From Triticum aestivum (taxonomy: Eukaryota; Streptophyta; Magnoliopsida; Poales; Poaceae): a stretch of 64,000 nucleotides of DNA. Of this stretch, positions 22,757-32,817 are shown piece by piece (the stretch's first letter is position 1; every line of letters starts with the position of its first letter). The translations under genes were made by a program, and so were the position numbers. A model generated the notes under the pieces. The model saw only the letters and a program-made list of their open reading frames with translations. It had not been told where the DNA came from and did no database searches. The stretch is from positions 307,818,961-307,882,960 of the forward strand of contig NC_057802.1 in NCBI RefSeq assembly GCF_018294505.1, read 5' to 3'.

Positions 22757-22775
22757 TGGCGCCGTTGCCGCGGAG
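22757..22775 (+). other. E4 primer-binding site (tRNA-Asp type)
   Basis: TGGCGCCGTTGCCGCGGAG, ten bases after the LTR end. It is complementary to the 3' end of plant tRNA-Asp (TGGCGCCGTTGCCGGGG expected) with one mismatch. This primer is usual for Athila elements. Confidence 0.85.
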
Positions 22776-22871
22776 GTGAGTGCTTGAAGTTATATCTTTA
22801 GATCTTGCAATCGAATCTTTTAGTTTCTTGTTTTATCACTAGTTTAGTTTATAAAAGAAAACTACAAAAAA

Positions 22872-23759
22872 ATGGAATTGAGGATGCCTCATATGCTTCA
22901 TCTTTTTAATATCTTTCGTGAAAATGATGGAAAGGAAAATTGTGCTCAATTGCTAGAAGAAGAATTACATAGAATGCTTGGCGTAAAATATGTGAATGAT
23001 GAGCATGATTGCAATGTTGTTAGTATGAATACTTTGAATACCCATGATGCTAATGATATGCAAAGCCACAAGCTTGGGGATGCTATGTTTTATGAAGATG
23101 ATATTTTTAGTCCCCCAAGTTTTGATGAGAAAATTTATTATGATGAAAGCATGCCTCCTATTTTTGATGATTATATTGATGAATGTGGATTTGGAGAGGT
23201 CATGACTTTATTTACTGATGAATCCACTATTTCGGAAGAGGTTCCAATTGATTATGATAACAAAGTTGCTATTTATGATGATTATTGTGATGACATGTAT
23301 GCTATTAAGAATAATGATAACCATGAAACTTGTCATCATGATTTTAGTTTTCAATTGGATTATGCTTCACGTGATAGTTATTTTGTTGAGTTTGCTCCCA
23401 CTATTCCGAATGAGAAGAATTTTGCTTATGTGGAGAGTAATAAAATTTCTATGCAAGTAGATCATGAAAAGAATGCTTTATGTGCTGGTTATATGGTTGA
23501 ATTGATTCATGATGCTACTGAAAATTATTATGAGAGAGGATCATATGCTTCTACATATTGCAATAATATCAAGTTTCCTCTCTATGTGCTTAAATTTTTC
23601 AAGTTATGCTTGTTTTGCCTTCCTATGCTAGTTGATTATTGTTCCCATAAGTTGTTTGCTCACAAAATCCCTATGCATAGGAAGTGGGTTAGACTTAAAT
23701 GTGCTAGTCATATTCTTCATGATGCTCTCTTTATGTTTCAATTCTTATCTTTTATGTGA
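22872..23759 (+). CDS. E4 uncharacterised protein, acidic with C-terminal hydrophobic segment
   Basis: A clean 295-codon frame begins with ATG 96 bp after the primer-binding site. It is the only intact long frame of E4. I do not recognise it as Gag, protease, polymerase or integrase. Residues 60-200 are rich in Asp, Glu, Tyr and Asn, with repeated DD/DY motifs (FDDYIDECGFGEV, IYDDYCDDMYAI). Near residues 236-256 a hydrophobic stretch (PLYVLKFFKLCLFCLPMLV) could span a membrane, followed by a basic patch. Athila elements may carry an env-like ORF with membrane segments after pol; this could be such an ORF kept after gag-pol loss, but that is a guess. It is followed by a block GGGCGTTAAACG...GTTGGGAGGCAACCC (23787-23825) shared with E5 (42485-42530, reverse). 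That it is still open in an old element is notable. Confidence 0.55.
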   Translation: MELRMPHMLHLFNIFRENDGKENCAQLLEEELHRMLGVKYVNDEHDCNVVSMNTLNTHDANDMQSHKLGDAMFYEDDIFSPPSFDEKIYYDESMPPIFDDYIDECGFGEVMTLFTDESTISEEVPIDYDNKVAIYDDYCDDMYAIKNNDNHETCHHDFSFQLDYASRDSYFVEFAPTIPNEKNFAYVESNKISMQVDHEKNALCAGYMVELIHDATENYYERGSYASTYCNNIKFPLYVLKFFKLCLFCLPMLVDYCSHKLFAHKIPMHRKWVRLKCASHILHDALFMFQFLSFM

Positions 23760-26700
23760 GCATCATTGAAATCATCATGCCTAGCTAGGGGCGTTAAACG
23801 TTAGCGCTTGTTGGGAGGCAACCCATTTTTATTTTTGTTTCTTGCTTTTTGGTTCTGTTTAGCAATAAATATTTGATCTAGCCTCTGGTTAGATGTGGTT
23901 TAATGTTTTAATTACTGTTTGTGCCAAGTAAGACCTATAGGATCTTCTTGGATGATAATTATTTGATCTTGCTGAAAAAGACAGAAACTTTCTGCTCACG
24001 AAAACAATTGTTAAAAATCACCAGAAAGTGATAAAATACTGATTCCAATTGCAGTATATCAATAATAAAATTATCTAGGTCGTCCTATTTTGGCAGATTT
24101 TCCGAGCTCCAGAAATTTGCGTTTGATGCAGATTACTACAGACTGTTGTGTTTTTGACAGATTCTGTTTTCCATGTGTTGTTTGCTTATTTTGATGAATC
24201 TATGAGTAGTATCGAAGGGTATGAACCATAGATAAGTTGGAATACAGTAGATATTACACCAATATGAATTTAGAATGAGTTCACAACAGTACCTAAGTGG
24301 TGATTTATTTTCTTATACTAACGGAGCTTGCGAGTTTTCTGTTAAGTTTTGTGTTGTGAAGTTTTCAAGTTTTGGGTAAAGATTCGATGGACTATGGAAT
24401 AAGGAGTGGCAAGAGCCTAATCTTGGGGGTTCCCAAGGCACCCCAAGGTAATATTCAAGGACAACCAAGAGCCTAAGCTTGGGGATGCCCCGGATGGCAT
24501 CCCCTCTTTCGTCTTTGTTCATCGGTAACTTTACTTGGAGCTATATTTTTATTCACCACATGATATGTGTTTTGCTTGGAGCGTCATTTTATTTTGTTAG
24601 TATTTGCTTTCTGTTATTTAGATTAATGTTTTGCATCTTTATTTTCAATAAAAATGTCAAGGATAGCCTTTACCATGCTTATTTTGCAAGTATAGATGTT
24701 GGTGTTTCAAAACAGAAAGTTTACCGCTGTTGCAAAAATTCTCTAGAAAAGTCAGAATGTGATAAAATGTTGAAACCTTTTGCATAATAAGCTCTGATAA
24801 ATTTACTACAGTGGTAATTTTCCTTCATAATTTTTGGAGCTAGGAAAGTATGGATCTTGCTGCATTCTTTAAATACTGTCATGTTTAGGCAGATTGCTGT
24901 TATGTTTGCATTGTTTGCATATGTTTGCTTGTTTAATGACTCTATTTGAGGATATGACTATTAAATATGCAGAGGCATTTAGTATGCAATGTTGAATAAT
25001 AATTTTAGTGATTTGTTACAGTAGAAAATGATAAGGTTTTTGCATTGGTTTATACTAACTTATCTCACGAGTCCTTGTTGAGTTTTGTGGGGATGAAGCT
25101 TTTGAGATTTAGGGAGACCGTGATATGAGAGGAATTAAGGAGACACAAAAGCTCAAGCTTGGGGATGCCCAAGGCATCCCAAGATAATATTTCTAGAAGT
25201 GTCAAGTGTCTAAGCTTGGGGATGCCCCGGTTGGCATCCCACCTTTCTTCTTCAACAATTATCGGTCAGTATCGGTTGAGCCTAAGTTTTTGCTGCTTCA
25301 CATGATGAGTGCTATCCTTGAAATGTCGTTTTTTTTCTTGCTGTTTGAATAAAATACCAAGATCTGAAATTCTTAAATGAGAGAGAGTCTTCACATAGCT
25401 ACATAATTATTTAACTACTCATTGATCTTCACTTATATCTTTCGGAGTAGTTTGCCATTCATTCACGTGCTTCACATATATCCTATGAGTAAATGGTTGA
25501 ATGAATTGAATATAATAAATCTGATTTTATATATGTTTCATATGCTTATCCCATGGGGAGTAATGACTTCACATATAAGAAGTAGAGGTGGTAAATTTAT
25601 TGAAGGTTAGCAAACATTGTATTGGTCACTTGAAAAATTCATGAAAGAATATTGAAGGAAGAGAGATTTCACATATAAATATACTATCTTGGACATCTTC
25701 TATGATTGTGAGAACCATTAATTATTTTCAAACCTGAGCAAATTCATTGAAGTTGGACAAGGAAGACAACATAATGAGTTATGCTTGGGTATATTTGTAT
25801 AGAAGTTATATTGTTATGGATCCTCTAACATGTGGTGCTTGCTATTTAGAATCCTTTGCTAGCCAAAATATCTGTACTAAGCAGGAATACTGCTTGTGCA
25901 TCCAAATTCCTTGAACCAATTTTCTTCCATGAGTGTCCACCATATCTACCTATATGCGGTATTTACCAGCCGTTCCAAGTAAATTTGCATGTGCCAAACT
26001 CTAAACTTTCAAATAATAATCTTCCATGCTAGGTGGGTTATTCTCACGATGAGTGGACTCCGCTCATCATTCACGAGAAAATGGCTGGTAACTGGGATGC
26101 CCAGTCCTATGATCAAAAGATCAAAAACAAATTCGCAAATAATTTAAACAAACTCCCCCAGGATTGTTGATAGTTGGACGGCACCCGTTGTTTTGGACAA
26201 GCCGTCGAGTGTGATTGTTGGTGGAGGGGGAGTAAAATCTTTACCTTTCTGTTTGGGAACTGCCTATGATGTATCTAGTATGGAAGATATTGGGAACTCT
26301 TGGTCGTTATGTTGACAGTGAAAGCATACCTCTCAAAATTATTTTCATCACAGTTTTAGCTTCGAGCTCTGGCACCTCTGCAAATCCCTGCTTCCCTCTG
26401 CGAAGGGTCTATCTTTTACTTTTATGCAAGAGTCAGTAGTATTCCTTCTCATTCCAACCTACTCATTAGTTGGCAAACATCATGTGGTGGATAAAGATCT
26501 AAGCATATATGGCCATTCAAATATATTTGATCATGAATTATTATTGTTGACAATTATCTATATGATAAATAAGTTGGGAGGTGAAACATTAAGCCCCTAT
26601 CTTTCTCTGTGTTCGATGGATGCTATTTGTTCTAAAAATATGCTTTGAGTGGTAGCAATCATGGAAGACTATATGATAGTTGAGTATGTGGGATTTGCTA

Positions 26701-27003
26701 AATCAAAGCTCTTACATAGACCCTTCCTGAAAATAAGATGAATTGTAATTGTTTGATGACTGAGAACGGTTTGTTAGTTTTCAAGAAAGTTTATGATCTA
26801 TACTTTAACATGTGAATAGCTTGTTACTTGATCATGAGAAGCTTTATGATATGAGCTACTGTTATGATATATAATGATGCTAGAAAAAGTGATTGGAACT
26901 ATCATTGATCAAACTTATGCACTTGCTAGCATTCACACTTCATAAATTATTTCTTTTATCATTTACCTACTCGAGGACGAGCAGGAATTAAGCTTGGGGA
27001 TGC
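23760..27003 (+). other. E4 non-coding internal region with PPT-like motifs and hairpins
   Basis: AT-rich and without a supported gene. TAAGCTTGGGGATGC, the sequence of the polypurine tract before the 3' LTR (about 26988-27003), recurs upstream near 24475, 25155 and 25211, each time followed by an inverted repeat: GGGGATGCC/GGCATCCCC at 24481-24504, a CTTGGGGATGCC/GGCATCCCAAG pair at 25158-25183, and GGGATGCC/GGCATCCC at 25219-25240. The two blocks around 24000-24530 and 24700-25250 look like diverged copies of one another. Confidence 0.7.
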
Positions 27004-28695
27004 TGATACGTCTCCAACGTATCTATAATTTATGAAGTATTCATGCTATTATATTATCTGTTTTGGATGTTTATGGGCTTTACTAAACACTTTTATATTA
27101 TTTTTGGGACTAACCTATTAACCGGAGGCCCAGCCCAAATTGCTGTTTTCTTGACTATTTCAGTGTTTCGAAGAAAAGGAATATCAAACAGAGTCCAAAC
27201 GGAATGAAACCTTCGGGGGAGTTATTTTTGGAACGGAAGCAATCCAGAAGACTTGGAGTAGAAGTCAGGGAAGCTTCGAGGGAGCCACGAGGCAGGGAGG
27301 CGCGCCCTACCCCCTGGGCGCGCCCCCACCCTCGTGGGCCCCTCATGGTCCCGCGACCAACTTCTTTTGCCTATATATGTCCATATACCCTAAAAACATC
27401 GGAGAGCAGAATAGATCGGGAGTTCCGCCGCCGCAAGCCTCTGTAGCCACCAAAAACCAATCGGGACACTGTTTCGGCACCTTGCCGGAGGGGGGATCCC
27501 TCACCGGTGGCCATCTTCATCATCTCGGTGCTCTCCATGACGAGGAGGGAGTAGTTCACCCTCGGGGTTGAGGGTATGTACCAGTAGCTATGTGTTTGAT
27601 CTCTCTATCTCTCTCTCGTGTTCTTGAGGTGGTACGATCTTGATGTATCGCGAGCTTTGCTATTATAGTTGGATCTTATGATGTTTCTCCCCCTCTACTC
27701 TCTTGTAATGGATTGAGTTTTCCCTTTGAAGTTATCCTATCGGATTGAGTCTTTAAGGATTTGAGAACACTTTATGTATGCCTTGCATGTGCTTATCTGT
27801 GGTGACAATGGGATATCATGTGATCCACTTGATGTATGTTTTGGTGATCAACTTGCGGGTTCAGTGACCTTGTGGACTTATGCATAGGGGTTGGCACACG
27901 TTTTCGTCTTGACTCTCCGGTAGAAACTTTGGGGCACTCTTTGAGGTACTTTGTGTTGGTTGAATAGATGAATCTGAGATTGTGTGATGCATATCGTATA
28001 ATCATACCCACGGATACTTGAGGTGACATTGGAGTATCTAGGTGACATTAGGGTTTTGGTTGATTTGTGTCTTAAGGTGTTATTCTAGTACGAACTCTAG
28101 GATAGATCGAACGGAAAGAATAGCTTCGTGTTTTTTTACTACGGACTCTTGAATAGATCGATCAGAAAGAATAACTTTGAGGTGGTTTCAGACCCTACAA
28201 TAATCTCTTCGTTTGTTCTCCTCTAAGAGTGACTTTGGAGTGACTCTTTGTTGCATGTTGAGGGATAGTTATATGATCCAATTATGTTATTATTGTTGAG
28301 AGAACTTGCACTAGTGAAAGTATGAACCTTAGGCCTTGTTTCCTAGCTTTGCAATACCGTTTACGCTCACTTTTATCATTAGTTATCTTGCTGTTTTTAT
28401 ATTTTCAGATTACAAAAACCTATATCTACCATCCATATTGCACATGTATCACCATCTCTTCGCCGAACTAGTGCACCTATACAATTTACCATTGTATTGG
28501 GTGTGTTGGGGACACAAGAGACTTTTTGTTATTTGGTTGCAGGGTTGTTTGAGAGAGACCATCTTCAACCTACGCCTCCCACGGATTGATAAACCTTAGG
28601 TCATCCACTTGAGGGAAATTTGCTACTGTCCTACAAACCTCTACACTTGGAGGCCCAACAACGTCTACAAGAAGAAGGTTGCGTAGTAGACATCA
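27004..28695 (+). repeat. E4 3' LTR
   Basis: A 1692-bp partner of 21058-22746, ending GTAGACATCA at 28695. TATA box CTATATAT at 27371-27378. Confidence 0.95.
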
Positions 28696-28700
28696 GTCGC
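28696..28700. repeat. E4 target-site duplication, right copy
   Basis: GTCGC, the partner of 21053-21057. Confidence 0.95.
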
Positions 28701-29064
28701 CATTGCAACACCCCTTCATATGGAGCCTCAACCTTGGCGGCCGGTCGATCTCCAGCACCCTCACGAACGCCTCGGGAAGACAAAGGCGGCTACGCGGCGG
28801 CTCGCGCAACTGCAAGATGAACTCCAGCGTTGTGTCTCCGACATGGCTGCTCTACGAAGGAGGAGGAGATGGTGGCGGAGACAACGGCGTCGTGGGTGTC
28901 CCCCTTCCACGCCCACCTCTACCTCGACCACCTCACCGACCGCGACCCCGTCTGGCGTCTCCGCCTTGAGCGTCTGGCTCTTCCTTAACCGCCGCAGCTC
29001 TCTGGCAGGAAGAAGACCTAGTCGCCTCCGCAGAAGGACGGCCGCGGCCGCGCCCTCTTGGCAT
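28701..29064 (-). pseudogene. E3 antisense B3-like gene, N-terminal part
   Basis: ATG at 29064 (minus strand). One frame runs from it to the E4 insertion, 121 codons away, and continues in frame at 21055. The first 45 residues are RG-rich (MPRGRGRGRP, RRGRGR, GGRGRGGRGRGTP), like an AT-hook or RGG box. A proline/serine run follows, then DTTLEFILQL and LPEAFVRVLE..RPPRLRLHM, which fits the first strands of a B3 DNA-binding domain (F.K.L, LP..F). Two in-frame stops, TGA at 28935-28933 and TAG at 28854-28852, make this copy dead apart from the E4 insertion. It is opposite to E3 gag-pol and has its own TATA box. The B3 call rests on motif order only. Confidence 0.7.
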
Positions 29065-29133
29065 GGCAGTGGATGGAGAATGGAGAAGAAGGGGAGACAC
29101 GAGAGGATGCCTCTCCTCCTCCTCCTGGTCCCC

Positions 29134-29141
29134 TTTTTATA
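29134..29141 (-). promoter_or_regulatory. TATA box of E3 antisense B3-like gene
   Basis: Read on the minus strand, GGCTATAAAAAGGGG lies about 70 bp upstream of the ATG at 29064. This is a strong TATA match at a natural spacing for a short 5' leader. Confidence 0.6.
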
Positions 29142-29670
29142 GCCAAGCGAAGAAGGCTGAAGACTGGCTCTACGCCTCTGAAGAGCCCTTTCAATTCCGG
29201 CTCATTAAAGCCATTGGTAACGAGCGAGGTCATCGACCGCCCTCCCCGCGCCACTCAAAGGCGCGTGGGTATCGGCCATGGCGCGCCATCCCATACCCTG
29301 CACGTCGCCACCTACCCCGCACCATGCATGCAGCGTACGTGGCGAAAAAGGCGGGCGTAGTGGGAAACATGGAACGGCGGTTCCAAGATCAGAAAAGGCG
29401 CAGAGGGTAAATGAACAGCGCCCCTGGAATTTCCTCTTTTTTATGGGGAAGGCGCGGGCCGCCTCTTTACTACTCACCACAGGGTGACGCAAGTGTGCTG
29501 CGGCCACTCCACGCACGACCCCCACGTCACGCACTCAATGTGGATCGTGGGGAAGCACAACTGGCGAAGAAGTTACTACGGTAAAAACTCTGCCACACGT
29601 GCCCGCGCACCGTTCTGGGCCTGTCCCAACAACGCTTCGCGCTTATGTGTTGCCCAGGCCTGGGGGCTCC
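29142..29670. other. E3 region between antisense gene and 3' LTR
   Basis: GC-rich, upstream of the antisense gene, and no supported ORF. It probably holds that gene's proximal promoter. The last bases before the LTR (GGCCTGGGGGCTCC) could be the E3 polypurine tract. Confidence 0.5.
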
Positions 29671-30858
29671 TGTCGTTGTACAAAAGTAGGGGCCTTTTTG
29701 TACCCCTTTACTTGTGCACGGGCAGTTGTAGCCGCACCTACGGCCGGGCTTGGCGGGGCAGAGGAAGGGAAGGTACAAGGCTGCCGAGGCAGCACTCAGG
29801 CCAGAAGCATGAAGAGCAAAGGGGCAAGGTTGATTCCCCCCGGCAAGATCCTTGCTGGGGCGACCTACACAGCCCCAACAAGAGCCTTGCCGAGGCAACT
29901 TGCCCAACACCAGCAAGGCCGCCACCCTTGATCCCGAGAGTCCTTACACCATCGACAAACATCAAAACCAAGGCTCAGGGGTGCCTGCGTGGTCGCATGC
30001 AGATCTTTGTGAAGACCAAAGACCCGCAAATCTAGATGGGAACCAGAAGACGAAGACCCCCGGCAAGATCCTTGCCGGGGACAGACAAAAACCCCCGGCA
30101 AAATACTTGTCGGGACAGCCACAAGACCCCCGGCAAGATCCTTGCCGGGGACGCCCACAAGACCCCAGCAAGACCCTTGTCGGGGGCATCTGCGGGGCCA
30201 CAACCAGGCCCGCACCTACCAAGGTTTCGCTATCCCACAGCCATTCCGTCGCGGCAACCAGCCTGCCAAACTAGGCACGCACCTACGTGGCAACAAGCAA
30301 CCTCTAGGCCAACCAGTCAAGCACCTACGTGGTGGCATGCAGATCTTCGTTAAGACCCTGCCACCGCACCAGCGCAGCAGCCAGCCAGCGAGCATGGCGC
30401 TGCATGCCTCGTCAGCTTGGAAGCGTGTCAAAACAAGGCGACACGGCGACGGACGGGACGAGCTTCATTGCCGTCCACGATAAAGCAAGAGGACACGTAG
30501 GCGGCACATTAAATGCGTTTGTCCCACGATGTCAGGGATAGACTTGTACACTGTAGACACTTTCCACCTCCTGTGTGCCACTGTGGCAACCCCTTTGACA
30601 TATAAAAGGAGGCCCGAGGCGTACTTGGGAAGGATTCGGACTTTTTGAACTGGGCATGCACCGCAGCTAGTTCAAGAGCTCAAGAACACCAAATATATAC
30701 ACCAAAGCAGGACTAGGGTATTACGCATCGCTTGCGGCCCGAACCTGGGTAAAAATCCCCTCGCGCTAATCTCTCAGTCCTGCTCTTTGCACAGCTCCGC
30801 GCCCCGCCAACCATAGTAGGGATTCCCCGTGATCCCATAGGTGTCATTTCCCCCGACA
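29671..30858 (+). repeat. E3 3' LTR
   Basis: About 1188 bp. The start TGTCGTTGTAC follows a G-rich tract, and the end CCCCCGACA mirrors it (TGTCG...CGACA). It matches 12286-13091 from about 30016. It holds four hairpin units (30058-30185) and a TATA box at 30599. The start is inferred from the terminal inverted repeat. Confidence 0.8.
30058..30185. repeat. Tandem hairpins in E3 3' LTR
   Basis: Four units at 30058-30080, 30093-30114, 30128-30150 and 30163-30185. Units 1 and 3 are perfect (arms CCCCGGCAAG and CTTGCCGGGG); 2 and 4 have changes. The 5' LTR has three, so copy number differs by one between the LTRs. Confidence 0.9.
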
Positions 30859-31166
30859 GTGTCCTACCCCCCTGGGCGCGCCTCCCGACCTGGTAGCTAC
30901 CTCGTGGCTTTCCTGATGTGCACTCCAAGCCCTCTGGATGTCTTCTAGTCCAAGAAAAGTCATCGCAAAAGTTTCATTTCGTTCGGTATTCCTTTTCTGC
31001 GAAACTCTTAAACAAGGAAAAAAACAGGAACTGGCACTAGGCTCCCGGTTAATAAGTTAGTCCCAAAACTTATATAAAATAGCATATTAATGCATATAAA
31101 ACATCCGAAACAGATAATATAATAGCATGGAACAATAAAAATTATAGATATGTTGGAGATGTATCA
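30859..31166 (-). repeat. E5 3' LTR, partial
   Basis: 308 bp matching 44627-44938. The right end GATGTATCA is followed by AGCATCCCCAAGCTTAATTCC, the reverse of the polypurine tract seen in E4. The left side ends where E3 begins; GTGTC (30859-30863) may be the E3 target duplication, but its partner is off-window. Confidence 0.85.
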
Positions 31167-32812
31167 AGCATCCCCAAGCTTAATTCCTGCTCGTCCCCGA
31201 GTAGGTAAATGATAAAAACAAATGTTTTGATGTGGAATGGTACCTAACGTATTTATCCATGTAATTCTCTTTATTGTGGCATGAATGTTCAGATCCGTAT
31301 GATTCAAAACAAAAGTTTAATATTGGCATAAAAAAATAATACTTCAAGGATACTAACAAAATAATTATGTCTTCTCAAAATAACATGGCAAAAGAAAGCT
31401 TATCCCTACAAAATCATATAATCTGGCTAAGCTCCATCTTCATCACACAAAATATTTAAATCATGCACAACCCCGGTGACAAACCAAGAAATTGTTTCAT
31501 ACTTTTGACGTTCTCAAACTTTTTCAACTTTGACGCAATACATGAGCGTGAGCCATGGACATAGCACTATGGGTGGAATAGACGGTGGTTGTGGAGAAGA
31601 CAAAAATAAGGAGATAGTCTCACATCAACTAGGCGTATCAACGGGCTATGGAGATGCCCATCAATATATGTCAATGTGAGTGAGTAGGGATTGCCATGCA
31701 ACGGATGCACTAGAGCTATAAGTTTATGAAAGCTCAAAAAGAAACTAAGTGGGTGTGCATCCAACTTGCTTGCTCACGAAGGCCTAGAGCCCATCATTGG
31801 AATATACAGGCCAAGTTCCATAATGAAAATTCCCACTAGTATATGAAAGTGATATCATAGGAGGCTCTCTATCATGAAGATCATGGTGCTACTTTGAAGC
31901 ACAAGTGTGGTAAAAGGATAGTAACATTGTCCCTTCTCTCTTTTTCTCTCATTTTTTTGTTTGGGCCTTAACTCATTTCTTTTGGGCCTCCTTTTTTTCG
32001 TCCGGAGTCTCATCCCGACTTGTGGGGGAATCATAGTCTCCATCATCCTTTCCTCACATGGGACAATGCTCTAATAATGAAGATCATCACACTTTTATTT
32101 ACTTACAACTCAAGAATTACAACTCAATACTAGAACAAAATATGACTCTATGTGAATGCCTCCGGCAGTGTACTGGGATGTGCAATGAATCAAGAGCGAC
32201 ATGTATAAAAAAATGTTGAACGGTGGCTTTGCCACAAATACTATGTCAACTACATGATCATGCAAAGCAATATGACAACGATGATGCGTGTCATAATAAA
32301 CAGAACGGTGGAAAGTTGCATGGCAATATATCTCGTAATGACTATGGAAATGCCATAATAAGTAGGTATGGTGGCTGTTTTGAGGAAGGTATGAGGTAGG
32401 TGTATGGTACCGGCGAAAGTTGCGCTGTACTAGAGAGGCTAGCAATGGCGGAAAGGTGAGAGTGTGTATAATCCATGGACTCAACATTAGTCATAAAGAA
32501 CTCACATACTTATTACAAAAATCTATTAGTCATCGAAACAAAGTACTACATGCATGCTCCTAGGGGGATAGATTGGTAGGAAAAGACCATCGCTCGTCCC
32601 CGACCGCCACTCATAAGTAAGACAATCCATAAATAAATCATGCTCCGACTTCATCACATAACGGTTCACCATACGTGCATGCTACGGGACTCACAAACTT
32701 TAACACAAGTATTTCTCAAATTCACAACTACTCACTAGCATGACTCTAATATCACCATCTTCATATCTCAAAACAATCATAAGGAATCAAACTTCTCATA
32801 GTATTCAATGCA
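31167..32812 (-). other. E5 internal non-coding part, left of E6
   Basis: AT-rich, no supported gene. It corresponds in reverse to the 3' internal part of E4 (about 25300-27003) with many changes. It ends at CTTTA (32813-32817), the left target duplication of E6. Confidence 0.7.
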
Positions 32813-32817
32813 CTTTA

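Larger units (their letters stand above)
21058..28695 (+). mobile_element. E4: complete non-autonomous Athila-like Gypsy element
   Basis: The element is bounded by LTRs 21058-22746 and 27004-28695 and by a perfect GTCGC duplication. It has a tRNA-Asp-type primer-binding site at 22757 and a purine-rich tract ending at 27003. Its only long open frame is at 22872-23759 and is not gag or pol. It must therefore borrow proteins from a related autonomous element (inference). It is inserted in the antisense gene of E3. In the first 270 bp the two LTRs differ at roughly a dozen sites by eye, so the insertion is not very recent. Confidence 0.95.
12286..30858 (+). mobile_element. E3: Tat-type Gypsy retrotransposon with antisense B3-like gene, split by E4
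   Basis: The 5' LTR remnant (12286-13091) and the 3' LTR (29671-30858) share their sequence from CAAATCTAGATGGG to the end CCCCCGACA. Between them lie a primer-binding site, gag, protease, reverse transcriptase, two RNase H modules and integrase on the plus strand, then an antisense accessory gene split by E4 (21058-28695). The second RNase H module before integrase and the antisense gene after pol fit the Tat lineage of plant Gypsy elements (family knowledge). The 5' end was displaced by E1 and lies off-window. E3 sits in the LTR of E5: the sequence after 30858 resumes that LTR. Confidence 0.88.
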
